Below are positions 24,304 to 32,772 of a stretch of DNA of 47,361 nucleotides, piece after piece (the stretch's first letter is position 1; the number at the start of each line of letters is the position of its first letter). Under the pieces are notes generated by a model. That model ran no database searches, had not been told where the DNA came from, and worked only from the letters and a program-made list of their open reading frames with translations. Origin of the DNA: an uncultured Collinsella sp. (lineage in GTDB: Bacteria > Actinomycetota > Coriobacteriia > Coriobacteriales > Coriobacteriaceae); contig UQYA01000006.1 of assembly GCA_900545165.1 (NCBI GenBank), positions 1 through 47,361 of the forward strand, given 5' to 3'. The translations under genes were made by a program, and so were the position numbers.

Positions 24304-25715
24304 TATCCGATCGCTCCTTCCATCTCGAGCTTGATCAGGTTGTTCATCTCGACGGCGTACTCCAGCGGCAGCTCCTTGGAAACCGGGTTGGCAAAGCCGT
24401 TGACGATCATGGTACGGGCTTCTTCCTCCGAGATACCGCGGCTCATCAGGTAGAACACCTTATCGTCGCCGATGCGGCCGATGGTGGCCTCGTGGCCGAT
24501 GTCGACGTTCTTGGCGCGGATGTCCATGGCCGGAATAGTGTCGGAGCGGCTTTGGTCGTCGAGCATCAGCGACTGGCAGCTCACGGTTGCCTTGGAGCCC
24601 TCGGCCTTGGGTGTCGCCACAATAGAGCTGCGGAAGGTCTGAATGCCGCCACTCTTGGAGATGCCCTTGGTCTCGACGGTTGCCGAAGTATCGGGCGCGT
24701 TGAGCACGACCTTGCAGCCGGTATCCAGGTTTTGGCCGGCGCCGGCAAAGGTAATGCCGGTAAAGCTCGAGCGGGCGCGGCGTCCGCTGAGCACGCTCAT
24801 GGGGTAGAGGTAGCCCACGTGGCTGCCGAAGGAGCCGCTGATCCATTCGATGTCGCCATCCTCGTCCACGCGCGCACGCTTGGTGTTGAGGTTGTACATG
24901 TTCTTGGACCAGTTCTCGATGGTCGAGTAGCGCAGGTGCGCGCGCTTGCCCACAAAGAGCTCGACGGCGCCGGCGTGGAGGTTGGCCACGTTGTACTTGG
25001 GCGCGGAGCAGCCCTCGATAAAGTGCAGGTCAGCGTCGTCCTCGACGATGATAAGCGTGTGCTCAAACTGGCCGGCGCCCTTGGCGTTAAGGCGGAAGTA
25101 GCTCTGCAGCGGGAAGTCCAACTTGGTGCCCTTGGGCACGTAGACAAACGAGCCGCCCGACCATACGGCGCCGTGCAGGGCCGCAAACTTGTGGTCGGTG
25201 GGCGGGATGAGCGTCATAAACTTCTCGTGGATGAGCGGCTCCCACTGCGGGTCGTGCAGGGCCTCCTCGATGCCGGAATAGACGATGCCCATCTTGGACG
25301 CCGTGTCCTGCATGTTGTGGTAGACCAGCTCGGAGTCGTACTGCGCGCCGACGCCTGCCAGGTAGCTGCGCTCGGCCTCGGGGATGCCCAGGCGCTCAAA
25401 GGTGTTCTTGATGTCGTCGGGCACCGACTCCCAGTCGTGCTTTTGATCGGTGTTGGGTTTGACGTAGGTGACGATGTTGTCCATGTCCAGGCCCTCGATG
25501 GAGGGACCCCACGTCGGGTCGGGAAAACGATTAAAAATCTCGAGGGACTTGAGGCGCAGGTCAAGCATCCACTGCGGCTCGTCCTTTTTGGCGCTGATCT
25601 CGCGCACGATGTCGGGCGTGATGCCGGCGTCGAGGCGCTCGAATCCCTCCTCGCCATAGGTGAAGTCGTAGAGGCTGCGGTCGATGTCCGCGACCTCGGT
25701 GCGGTTCTTGGTCAT
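24303..25715 (-). CDS. sufB: SufB, FeS cluster assembly scaffold
   Basis: A 470-residue scaffold protein of the SufBCD complex, on which clusters are built. Family blocks are easy to see: VPDDIKNTFERLGIPEAERSYLAGVGAQYDSE, AALHGAVWSGGSFVYVPKGTKLDFPLQSYFR, GCSAPKYNVANLHAGAVEL, and DVGHEATIGRIGDDKVFYLMSRGISEEEA (all quoted in part across residues 80-450). AAAGGGG lies before the ATG. Twelve bases separate it from the upstream sufC gene. Confidence 0.96.
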   Translation of the reverse strand: MTKNRTEVADIDRSLYDFTYGEEGFERLDAGITPDIVREISAKKDEPQWMLDLRLKSLEIFNRFPDPTWGPSIEGLDMDNIVTYVKPNTDQKHDWESVPDDIKNTFERLGIPEAERSYLAGVGAQYDSELVYHNMQDTASKMGIVYSGIEEALHDPQWEPLIHEKFMTLIPPTDHKFAALHGAVWSGGSFVYVPKGTKLDFPLQSYFRLNAKGAGQFEHTLIIVEDDADLHFIEGCSAPKYNVANLHAGAVELFVGKRAHLRYSTIENWSKNMYNLNTKRARVDEDGDIEWISGSFGSHVGYLYPMSVLSGRRARSSFTGITFAGAGQNLDTGCKVVLNAPDTSATVETKGISKSGGIQTFRSSIVATPKAEGSKATVSCQSLMLDDQSRSDTIPAMDIRAKNVDIGHEATIGRIGDDKVFYLMSRGISEEEARTMIVNGFANPVSKELPLEYAVEMNNLIKLEMEGAIG

Positions 25716-25727
25716 TGCGTCGCCCCT

Positions 25728-26528
25728 TTACGCCTGCTGCTCGGCAGCGGCGGCCTCGGCCTGGGCGCGCTGCTCGGCGGCCTCGCGCTCGAAGGTCTCA
25801 AAGCCGTTCTTGTCGATCCAGGGGATCAGCGAGGCGTCGTCCTCGCGCACGATGTGGCCCTTGACCATAACGTGGACGCGGTCGACATCCAGGTGCTCCA
25901 AGATGCGCGTGTTGTGCGTGATGATGAGCATGGAGCCGTCGCAGCTCCTGCGGTAGGCGTCCATGCCGTGGCTGACGGTAGACAGGGCGTCGACGTCCAG
26001 GCCCGAGTCAGTCTCGTCTAGGATGGCGAGCTTGGGCTGCAGCAGCAGAAGCTGGAGCATCTCGACCTTCTTTTTCTCGCCGCCCGAGAAGCCCACGCCC
26101 AGCTCACGGTTGAGGTAGGCGGTGTCCATGTTGAGCTCAGCCGCGAGCTCCTTGACGCGACGGCGGAACTCCTTGCCCTTCATCTCCAGGCCGGGGCGGC
26201 CGGCGATGCTGGCGCGCAAAAAGCTCGACAGCGGCACGCCCGGAATCTCGACCGGGGCCTGGAAGCTCAGGAACAGGCCGGCGCGCGAGCGCTTGTCGGT
26301 GGTGAGCTCGGTGATGTCCTGGCCGTCAAAGACGATACGGCCGTCGTTGACCGTGTAGACGGGGTCGCCCATGACCAGGTGGCCGAGGGTGGACTTGCCG
26401 GCGCCGTTGGGGCCCATCAGCACGTGGGTCTCACCGGCGGCGACGTTGAGGTTGACATTGTGGAGGATGGTCTTCTCGTCCACGGAGGCGGTGAGACCAT
26501 CGATGGAAAGCAGCGGATTTGCGCTCAT
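25728..26528 (-). CDS. sufC: SufC, ABC-type ATPase of the SufBCD complex
   Basis: A 266-residue cytosolic ABC ATPase. Walker A GPNGAGKST is at residues 39-47, the signature reads FSGGEKKKVEML, and Walker B is LAILDETDSGLDVDAL, all close to SufC of other bacteria. The first gene of the suf operon, it powers conformational change in SufB/SufD. The ATG at 26528 is chosen because GAGAGGGA lies just upstream; the longer frame beginning at 26558 has no ribosome-binding site. The C-terminus has an Ala/Gln-rich tail (AEQRAQAEAAAAEQQA). Confidence 0.95.
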   Translation of the reverse strand: MSANPLLSIDGLTASVDEKTILHNVNLNVAAGETHVLMGPNGAGKSTLGHLVMGDPVYTVNDGRIVFDGQDITELTTDKRSRAGLFLSFQAPVEIPGVPLSSFLRASIAGRPGLEMKGKEFRRRVKELAAELNMDTAYLNRELGVGFSGGEKKKVEMLQLLLLQPKLAILDETDSGLDVDALSTVSHGMDAYRRSCDGSMLIITHNTRILEHLDVDRVHVMVKGHIVREDDASLIPWIDKNGFETFEREAAEQRAQAEAAAAEQQA

Positions 26529-26592
26529 GCTGTCCCTCTCTGTATATGGTGTACTCATAGGTGTACTAAACCCTAGGAATCTTCTCGGAATA

Positions 26593-26636
26593 AAGTTACT
26601 ATGGGTTCGGCGTTAGTCAAGGGAAAACCCGACTAA
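26593..26636 (-). promoter_or_regulatory. suf operon promoter with candidate Rrf2/IscR operator
   Basis: On the minus strand: -35 TTGACT (26620-26615), 16-base spacer, -10 TAACTT (26598-26593), giving a leader of about 60 bases before sufC. A perfect inverted repeat TTAGTC-N12-GACTAA (26613-26618 and 26631-26636) overlaps the -35 box. That placement fits repression by the divergent IscR-like regulator, but binding is inference. Confidence 0.6.
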
Positions 26637-26657
26637 TCCACTCGACTTTTCTAGATG

Positions 26658-26688
26658 TGGGACAAAATAACAAGGTTTGTTTGTCCCA
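26658..26688. repeat. REP-like palindrome TGGGACAAA/TTTGTCCCA, copy A
   Basis: Perfect 9-bp arms TGGGACAAA (26658-26666) and TTTGTCCCA (26680-26688) around 13 bases. Confidence 0.8.
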
Positions 26689-26701
26689 CTTACTTAAGAT
26701 T

Positions 26702-26732
26702 TGGGACAAACAGACCTGGTTATGTTGTCCCA
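26702..26732. repeat. REP-like palindrome TGGGACAA/TTGTCCCA, copy B
   Basis: Arms TGGGACAA (26702-26709) and TTGTCCCA (26725-26732). It is preceded by CTTAAGATT, as at 21262-21271. With copy A it forms a pair of identical overall length (31 bases) only 13 bases apart, just before the regulator gene. Confidence 0.8.
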
Positions 26733-26752
26733 GATGCGATGGGAGGGTAGGT

Positions 26753-27184
26753 ATGCTCATTTCTTCCAAGGGCCGCTATGCCCTCCGGCTGATGATCTAT
26801 ATCGCGGCGCTGGGCGACGCCGAGGGCAAGATTGCCCTGCGCGAGGTTGCCGACCGCGAGCATATCTCACAAAAGTATTTGGAGCAGCTGGTTCGTCCGC
26901 TTATGAAGGCGGGCCTGCTTAAGAGCGTGCGCGGCAAGGGCGGCGGCTACATGATGGCCAAGGATCCAGCCGAGGTGCGTGCCGGCGACATCCTGCGCGC
27001 CGTCGAGGGCAGCACGGCGCCCGTGGCGTGCGACGGCATCGACAACAGCTGCACCCGCAGTGACCTTTGCTCGACCGTCAAGTTCTGGCGCGGGCTGGAC
27101 GACGTGATTGAAAAGTATGTTGACGGCGTAACGCTGGCCGACTTGGCCGCCGTCCCCGAGATCAATTTTGACATCAAGCTGTAA
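26753..27184 (+). CDS. Rrf2/IscR-family transcriptional regulator
   Basis: A 143-residue winged-helix regulator. The N-terminal DNA-binding part (MLISSKGRYALRLMIYIA ... HISQKYLEQLVRPLMKAGLLKSVRGKGGGY) matches Rrf2 proteins closely. Three cysteines in the IscR position (Cys93-x6-Cys100-x5-Cys106) could hold a [2Fe-2S] cluster, as in IscR, where the spacing is x5/x5. It is divergent from sufCBDSU and therefore the likely iron-sulfur-responsive regulator of that operon. GGGAGG precedes the ATG at 26753. Its own promoter region is occupied by two REP-like palindromes. Confidence 0.88.
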   Translation: MLISSKGRYALRLMIYIAALGDAEGKIALREVADREHISQKYLEQLVRPLMKAGLLKSVRGKGGGYMMAKDPAEVRAGDILRAVEGSTAPVACDGIDNSCTRSDLCSTVKFWRGLDDVIEKYVDGVTLADLAAVPEINFDIKL

Positions 27185-27196
27185 GGGCTGGCTTTC

Positions 27197-27616
27197 GTGA
27201 AGTCGTACGAAGCCTTTGATTCGCGTCTGGCGCTGCTAGAGACAGCTCGATTTCAAGATTTCGAAAACGACTATGTTGTCTCCGGATGTGCGTATATCTA
27301 TGAGCAGGTTTTCGGTATCTCAATTACCCTCCTTAAGCGTCTGCTCGAGTATGAGGGCGCCACGCTTGCCGCGTCGGGGTCTCCTCGTGCCATCTTGAAG
27401 GAGTCCTACCGATTCTACGACTTTATTGATGAGGCAGCCTGGCTGGATATGCTCAGAGACCGCAATACGAACGTCCATATCTACGACAACAAGCTCGCTC
27501 AAGATTTGATTCAGCGCATCTTGAACGTCTATATTCCCGCTTTCTGTCAGTTGAGAGACGGGCTGACGAAACGTTACGGCGAGCTTCTGTTGGCGCCCGA
27601 CGACCAGTTTGTCTAA
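27197..27616 (+). CDS. HEPT-like protein (nucleotidyltransferase substrate-binding family, HI0074 type)
   Basis: A 139-residue all-helical protein resembling the HI0074/NTase_sub_bind group of the HEPT superfamily. The conserved R-x4-H signature is present as Arg89-NTNV-His94 followed by IYD, in the MLRDRNTNVHIYD segment. HEPT proteins usually pair with a minimal nucleotidyltransferase (MNT) gene as a toxin-antitoxin or two-subunit enzyme. No MNT gene lies on either side here. It starts with GTG 12 bases after the regulator stop, with AAGGG upstream, so it is probably in an operon with the Rrf2 regulator. Confidence 0.72.
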   Translation: MKSYEAFDSRLALLETARFQDFENDYVVSGCAYIYEQVFGISITLLKRLLEYEGATLAASGSPRAILKESYRFYDFIDEAAWLDMLRDRNTNVHIYDNKLAQDLIQRILNVYIPAFCQLRDGLTKRYGELLLAPDDQFV

Positions 27617-27662
27617 TTCCTTAAGATTTCGCGGAGGGTTGTTGCCGTTTACCGAGGGGTTG

Positions 27663-27691
27663 TTGTGTAACAACGGGCGAGCTGCAATACT
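27663..27691 (+). promoter_or_regulatory. Candidate promoter of the surface lysozyme-like gene
   Basis: -35 TTGTGT (27663-27668), 17-base spacer, -10 AATACT (27686-27691). The -35 overlaps a hairpin GTTGTTGTGTAACAAC. Upstream, GAGGGTTGTTG and GAGGGGTTGTTG form an imperfect direct repeat. Confidence 0.4.
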
Positions 27692-27744
27692 TATTTTTAT
27701 CTTTGCAAACTGAACTTTAACTACACCAATGCAGGGAGGATTTT

Positions 27745-29562
27745 ATGCAGCCCAAGCATTCCGCGATTGTCGCGGGCCTGACGCTGGCGCTTTCGTTTGG
27801 CGCCGTTTCCGCGCCGGCACCCGCCGCCGCCGAGGAGCCCACGCCGGGCGTTGCCTCGGATGCCACCGATATCGACAAAGGTCTCTACACCCAGCAGTCC
27901 TTCTCGGGCGTGCTGAGGTCGGTCCAGGGCGTTTCGTTTGTCAACGTGACTCCCGAGATGAAGTACTTTACCAAGTACGAGAGCCATGGCAACTATAACC
28001 AGGGCTTTTCGTATGGTGACGGCTACAACGCGCTGGGCTATTACCAGTTCGACCGTCGTTGGTCGCTCATTCCGTTTATGAAGCAGGTCTACAACTACGA
28101 TTCTGCCAAGTACGGCATGCTCAAGGATGCGATTGATCGCGGCAGCGAGATTTCCAACGCGAGCAATGCCATGTACGAGAACGGCCAGCTTACCGAGCTG
28201 GGCCGTATTGCACAGGAGGCCTTCCAGGGTGCTTATAACACCGATCCTGCTGAGTTTTCGGCGCTTCAGGACGCTTATGCGTACAACTCGTACTATGCGG
28301 TGACCGAGGCGTGGCTCAAGAGCGCTCTTGGCATTGACATCTCCGGCCGCGCCGATTGCGTCAAGGGCATGGTGTGGAGCATCACCAACATGTGCGGCAC
28401 CGGTGGTTGCAGGGATTTCTTCCGTTGGGCAAATCTTTCCAACGATATGTCCGACCGCGAGTTTGTGACGGCGCTCTCCAATAGCGTGGTCAACAACGTG
28501 GCGACCAAGTATTCGAGCCAGCCCCAGTATCATGAAGGCTGGAAGAACCGCTACCACAACGAGCTGAAGGACTGCTTGGCTTATATCGCCGAGGACGAGG
28601 CTGCCGCCGCGACGCCCGTGCAGCCCGAGCCCACACCGGCGCCCTCGCCGACACCTGATTCGAATGACGACTCGAGTGACGATGCTAACGATGACAGGAT
28701 GGATGCGCCCTCGACCGATGCTGACGGTAATGGCTCTGCTGGTGGCACTACCAACGACGGCTCTACCTCGAACGGCTCCAATTCGAACGGCTCTGCTGCG
28801 GGCGATTCGTCTTCAAGCTCTGCCGGCAATACGGACAGCGACGCTTCTGGTTCGACCGACGCTGACACCTCTAACTCATCCACCGGCTCGAGCGATTCGT
28901 CCGTTGACACCGGCTCTAACAACGGCTCTGGCTCTGACGCAACCCCTGATTCCGATGCTTCCAAGGACGACTCGAATAAAGCGCCGGACGCTCCCGTTGC
29001 TTCGCCGGACAAGAAGCCTTCTTTCTCCGAGCAGCTTGGTTCTACGCTGGGTTCTTCGCTGATGGCTGGCGTCAATAACGGCTCGGCCCAGAACAAGGAC
29101 AACTCTGATCAGGCTTCCACGGAAAAGACCGAAGCCGCAAAGGGCGACTCCAAGGACAAGGCTTCCGAGATGACCGAATTCGATAAGGGTTCTAGCTCTG
29201 AGGAGAAGAACGAGAAGTCCGCTCAGAAGAAGGACGAGGGTAAGAAGCCTGAACCTGAGGAGAAGGACAAGAGCAAGGACAAGACCGAGGACGGAAAGCA
29301 GCAGGGCGAGGACAGCGGTAAGAGCGGTACTGACAACCAGGTCCAGGAGCAAAATGACTCCAAAACGGTGACCACCACGACCACGACGACTACAGCTACC
29401 AAGTCCTCGGGCGGCAACATGCCCAAGACGGGCGATCTGATTGTGATGGCGAGCCTTGCCAGCGCGAGCTTGGCCACACTGGGCGCTACGTCTATCGTAA
29501 GTGGTAAGCATAAGCTCGATCAGCAGAAGAAGGCTTCTGGGGAGGATGGCTCGGAGGAGTAG
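27745..29562 (+). CDS. Cell-surface lysozyme-like protein with sortase motif MPKTG
   Basis: A 605-residue secreted protein. An N-terminal signal peptide (about 1-29, ending PAAAEE) is followed by a lysozyme/transglycosylase-like domain (about 65-290). Glu79 in TKYESHGNYNQGFSYGDGYNALGYYQFD-type sequence (start of the block at 76) is the likely general acid. A low-complexity linker of about 270 residues follows: first Ser/Asp/Asn/Gly, later Lys/Glu-rich and Thr-rich. At the C-terminus MPKTGD (from residue 559), a hydrophobic segment and basic residues form a sortase signal, with Met replacing the usual Leu of LPxTG. GGGAGG precedes the ATG. It is likely anchored to peptidoglycan and acts in wall remodelling; a specific bond is not assigned. 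Confidence 0.8.
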   Translation: MQPKHSAIVAGLTLALSFGAVSAPAPAAAEEPTPGVASDATDIDKGLYTQQSFSGVLRSVQGVSFVNVTPEMKYFTKYESHGNYNQGFSYGDGYNALGYYQFDRRWSLIPFMKQVYNYDSAKYGMLKDAIDRGSEISNASNAMYENGQLTELGRIAQEAFQGAYNTDPAEFSALQDAYAYNSYYAVTEAWLKSALGIDISGRADCVKGMVWSITNMCGTGGCRDFFRWANLSNDMSDREFVTALSNSVVNNVATKYSSQPQYHEGWKNRYHNELKDCLAYIAEDEAAAATPVQPEPTPAPSPTPDSNDDSSDDANDDRMDAPSTDADGNGSAGGTTNDGSTSNGSNSNGSAAGDSSSSSAGNTDSDASGSTDADTSNSSTGSSDSSVDTGSNNGSGSDATPDSDASKDDSNKAPDAPVASPDKKPSFSEQLGSTLGSSLMAGVNNGSAQNKDNSDQASTEKTEAAKGDSKDKASEMTEFDKGSSSEEKNEKSAQKKDEGKKPEPEEKDKSKDKTEDGKQQGEDSGKSGTDNQVQEQNDSKTVTTTTTTTTATKSSGGNMPKTGDLIVMASLASASLATLGATSIVSGKHKLDQQKKASGEDGSEE

Positions 29563-29591
29563 CCTTTCAGATTGTTTTCAAAGCGTTTGAG

Positions 29592-29627
29592 ACGGGGTCC
29601 GGTGCAGCCGCATCGGATCCCGTTTTT
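29592..29627 (+). terminator. Terminator of the surface lysozyme-like gene
   Basis: ACGGGGTCCG (29592-29601) pairs with CGGATCCCGT (29614-29623) with one G-U pair, followed by TTTT. Confidence 0.85.
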
Positions 29628-29761
29628 GTTGCACAACGATTTGTTATGCCCCCTCGGGGCGTCAGTTGCTACCGTTGCCCGAAACCTTTGCAAGTCGATA
29701 TTGTTGCGCTCCGCCTGCTCGTTACAATGGGCATCGTGCTGCGTTAGAGGGAGAGTTTACG

Positions 29762-31558
29762 GTGTCTGAACAGGTGAATTGTGGTTTTATTCATGCGTTT
29801 GGTGCGCGGTTGCTCAATCATGCGGATAACGCAGCTCTACCGGTTGATGTACACGACTTTTCCGATGCAATCAATCGGTGTTTACTCATCGATAAAACCA
29901 TGTTTATTGCCGATGTGTTGGACTGTGACGCGTCCGTTGTGGTGTGCTGTCGACCCGAGGGTTTTGGCAAGAGCATGAACTTGTCGATGCTCAGGGCTTT
30001 TCTGGAGCGTCCTGCGGTCGGTCGCGCCGGTCGGAGCTCGTTTGCCGATGCTCAGATTTGGGATGCGGACGGCGGACGTTATCGGGATGAGTACGCTTGC
30101 TATCCGGTGATATCGCTGGACTTTTCTGGCGCTGCGAGGCGTGGCGCCGCTGTTGCCGGCGTCGTGCGCGATGCCCTTTCGGGCGAGTGCGCTCGCTTGT
30201 TGGCGCTCTTGGAGGCCCCGGATTTAGCTCGAGATAAGGTGCGTCACATCGAACGTGTTGCGCGTGGCGCGGCGAGCGAGGACGAGGTCGCCTCGGTGCT
30301 TGGCGTGCTCATTGAGTTGCTGGAGATTGCCTGCGATGAGCAAGTTGTATTGCTCGTTGATGGGTACGACGCGGCGTGGTTGGGCCGTGCGAGCGCAAGG
30401 GGCGCTTCCGACGCCGATCCGGCAGGGCTACTTGACCGTGTGCTGTTTGACGCCATTGCTGCCGCGGGCCATTCGCTACGCTTTGCATGTCTGATGGGGG
30501 AGTGTCCCGGCCCTGCCGAAGCGGCGCTTTCTTTGCACGGCTGCTCGTATTATCTGACGACGCCGCTTTCGACGTGGTGTGACCGTTGGTTCGGCTTTTC
30601 GGATGCCGAGGTCCAGGCTCTGTTGAATCATGCTGGGCGCGAGGAATACCTTGATGATGCGCGTGAATGGCTCGAGGGATATCGGTTTGGTAGGGATTAT
30701 TGCTCGAATCCAGCGCGTGTGATCGGTTTTCTGGACCGAGGCTGCACGGCGCCCGTGCGTGCCGATCTGTATGGATATGCCGATTGCCTGAGTAGGGTAG
30801 TTGCCGGGTGGAATCTCGACCGCCTTTCGGTCTTGTTCGATTTGCTCGAGGCCCATGGGTGCGCTGAGGTCCCGCTTTGTTTGGGCACTGCAGAGCCAGA
30901 TGTCTCGCCTGACGATGGCATGTGGACAGCGCTATATCTGTCCGGTTTCCTGACGACGGATATGACTGAGGAGCCAGAGCATGGCGATCGCCTCCGTGCT
31001 TTGCGATTGCCCAATAACGAGCTTCGCCAGGCCTTGCGTCTAGTGATTATTGAGTGGTTTGGGTGCGCTGCAGAAGACATTCGAGACGTCGATGCGTTTC
31101 GCGACGGGCTGTGCCGTGGGAACGAGGATACCGTGAAGCGGGCGCTAAGCCGCATCCTGGGGGATGCGGGAATCGGTGAGACCGACCCAGATAAGCCGCT
31201 GCCATATCATCTGCTCTTGCAGGGGCTCTGCTTTGGCTTGCCGGGCTATGCCAATCCTGCTTCGAGGCGAAAGTGTGGCGCGGGTCGCTGGGACATCCAG
31301 GTTTTTCCTACGGGCGCTGTGTTCGACGTAGCTGACACGATCGGCATGCTGGACGAGCGCCCGCTTATAACGATCAATATGATGTATGACCCCGATGTGG
31401 ATGCGCTGGGGTTGGAATTGCTGGCCGTGCAGTCGCTACTCGACATAGAGCGCGATGGCATCGACGAAATCCGTGTACCGCGCCCCGGCGTGGGTCGCAT
31501 GCGCTGGGGGTTCGGTTTTGATGGGCAGCATGTGGCTACGGTGTGCCAGCGGCTTTGA
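29762..31558 (+). CDS. AAA-ATPase-like / PD-(D/E)XK-family protein, degenerate
   Basis: A 598-residue cytosolic protein related to the 'AAA-ATPase-like plus DUF1703 nuclease' group that is common and multicopy in gut anaerobes. The P-loop reads CCRPEGFGKSMNLSML (about 61-76); most relatives have RPRRFGKS. Walker B is VVLLVDGYDA near 196-205. In the C-terminal nuclease region GRWDIQVFPTG keeps the Asp, but the expected strand with E-x-K reads PLITINMMYD, so nuclease activity is doubtful. GTG at 29762 with GGGAGAG upstream is chosen over the frame opening at 29666. Function of the family is unknown; mobile-element or defence links are only suspected. Confidence 0.72.
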   Translation: MSEQVNCGFIHAFGARLLNHADNAALPVDVHDFSDAINRCLLIDKTMFIADVLDCDASVVVCCRPEGFGKSMNLSMLRAFLERPAVGRAGRSSFADAQIWDADGGRYRDEYACYPVISLDFSGAARRGAAVAGVVRDALSGECARLLALLEAPDLARDKVRHIERVARGAASEDEVASVLGVLIELLEIACDEQVVLLVDGYDAAWLGRASARGASDADPAGLLDRVLFDAIAAAGHSLRFACLMGECPGPAEAALSLHGCSYYLTTPLSTWCDRWFGFSDAEVQALLNHAGREEYLDDAREWLEGYRFGRDYCSNPARVIGFLDRGCTAPVRADLYGYADCLSRVVAGWNLDRLSVLFDLLEAHGCAEVPLCLGTAEPDVSPDDGMWTALYLSGFLTTDMTEEPEHGDRLRALRLPNNELRQALRLVIIEWFGCAAEDIRDVDAFRDGLCRGNEDTVKRALSRILGDAGIGETDPDKPLPYHLLLQGLCFGLPGYANPASRRKCGAGRWDIQVFPTGAVFDVADTIGMLDERPLITINMMYDPDVDALGLELLAVQSLLDIERDGIDEIRVPRPGVGRMRWGFGFDGQHVATVCQRL

Positions 31559-31582
31559 GCGCCGAGGTGTTTCCGGCTTCCG

Positions 31583-32602
31583 TTACTCGGTGTCCTTCAT
31601 GGGCGGCATGGGCTTCCAGTCGGGGTCCTTGATGATCTTGCGGGCGTCCTTCATGCCACGGCGCAGCGCCGGAATACCGGTCTTAAAGCATTTGTCGACC
31701 GCAGCCAGGCGAATGAATTCCTTGCAGAAGGTCGCGGCGTTGCCCAGACGGAACAGCATAGGGTGGTAGTCGCCGTAGATCTGCATGTAGCGTGCCAGAT
31801 AACCGCGGTTGCGCATGATGTAGTAACGGTTGGTGTCGCTCGTGGAGTTGAGCTGGCGCTTGCCGGCGATATCCCAGTTAGAGACGGCGCGGGCGCGCTT
31901 GAGCACCACGTCGGCAACAACGGCGGCGGGGAAGTGCTGGCTGGCCACGTAGCCGTAGCAGGCATCGTCGCCGTAGATGAAGAATCGCGCATCCGGCAGG
32001 CCGATCTTGTCGACCACGCGGCGCGAGAACAGGCCGCCTTCAAAGCACAACTGGTTCATGGCGCGGTAGCCCTTGGGGCCCAGGTCCCACTTAGCGATGG
32101 GGTTGGGGATACCAAGCGAAAGGATGAGCTGGTACTGCCAAAAGAAGGCGCCGCCGTCAAAGTCCAGGCGCGAACCCTGGATGACATCGTAGCGGTCGGT
32201 CCACTTGGCAAGACGCTCGATGCCTTCGGGGATGACGAGCACGTCGTCGTCCATCACCCAGAACCACTGGGCGCCCAGGTCGTAGGCGCATTTGGTGCCG
32301 GCGGAGAAGCCGCCCGCACCGCCGCCGTTTTCGAGCTGCGGGGCGTAGATGACACGGTCGGTGCCGCCCTGCGCGTCGGGCTGCTCGGTGTCGATGCCCC
32401 ACAGGTTGGCCAGGCGCTCGTTGAATGCGGCGCACATGGCCTCGGTCTCGCGCGAATTCTCGTTATCGACAATCACGATGCGCCAGGGCGCGGCCGTGAG
32501 CTCGGTCATGGAGTCGAACAAGTTGGCCAGGAGTTCCTGGCGCTTGTACGTAACGACGACGATGGCGAGCTTATCGATGGGAGCGGGAAAGGTTGAAGGC
32601 AT
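31583..32602 (-). CDS. Family 2 glycosyltransferase, GlfT-like
   Basis: A 339-residue GT-A-fold transferase. It starts with KLAIVVVTYKRQELLANLFDSM and has the nucleotide-sugar/metal motif DDD in WFWVMDDDVLVIP, an upstream GGAGGFSAG loop, and FFIYGDDACYGYVA further on. This pattern resembles rhamnosyl- and galactofuranosyltransferases that build cell-wall polysaccharide. No membrane segment is seen; it likely works at the inner face of the membrane. The ATG at 32602 is chosen (AAAGGA upstream at a rather long distance); the longer frame to 32644 lacks support. It lies on the opposite strand from the main glycosyltransferase run. Confidence 0.85.
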   Translation of the reverse strand: MPSTFPAPIDKLAIVVVTYKRQELLANLFDSMTELTAAPWRIVIVDNENSRETEAMCAAFNERLANLWGIDTEQPDAQGGTDRVIYAPQLENGGGAGGFSAGTKCAYDLGAQWFWVMDDDVLVIPEGIERLAKWTDRYDVIQGSRLDFDGGAFFWQYQLILSLGIPNPIAKWDLGPKGYRAMNQLCFEGGLFSRRVVDKIGLPDARFFIYGDDACYGYVASQHFPAAVVADVVLKRARAVSNWDIAGKRQLNSTSDTNRYYIMRNRGYLARYMQIYGDYHPMLFRLGNAATFCKEFIRLAAVDKCFKTGIPALRRGMKDARKIIKDPDWKPMPPMKDTE

Positions 32603-32772
32603 GGGGCAATATATCCTTTCACGCGCGGCGGGCGAGCGCTGCACGGAAGCTATCGAATACGTCCTTGGGACTGTCCTATTGTAAAGGCTCGGCGCACCTT
32701 AGCGGCAAGCTTTGAATAAAACGCAGGAACCTGCCATGGCTGTAGCGGCTTTAGCGTCTGACGGCAGCGTGT

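Noticed and set aside
27617..27744. c-di-AMP (ydaO-type) riboswitch before the surface lysozyme-like gene
   Set aside because: Such switches often precede wall-lytic enzymes in Actinobacteria, but only about 128 bases are available and the conserved core was not found.
32721..32738. Terminator for the acyltransferase gene (GCAGG/CCTGC before a T-rich stretch on the minus strand)
   Set aside because: The stem would have four to five pairs and a loop of two to four bases, too weak to call.
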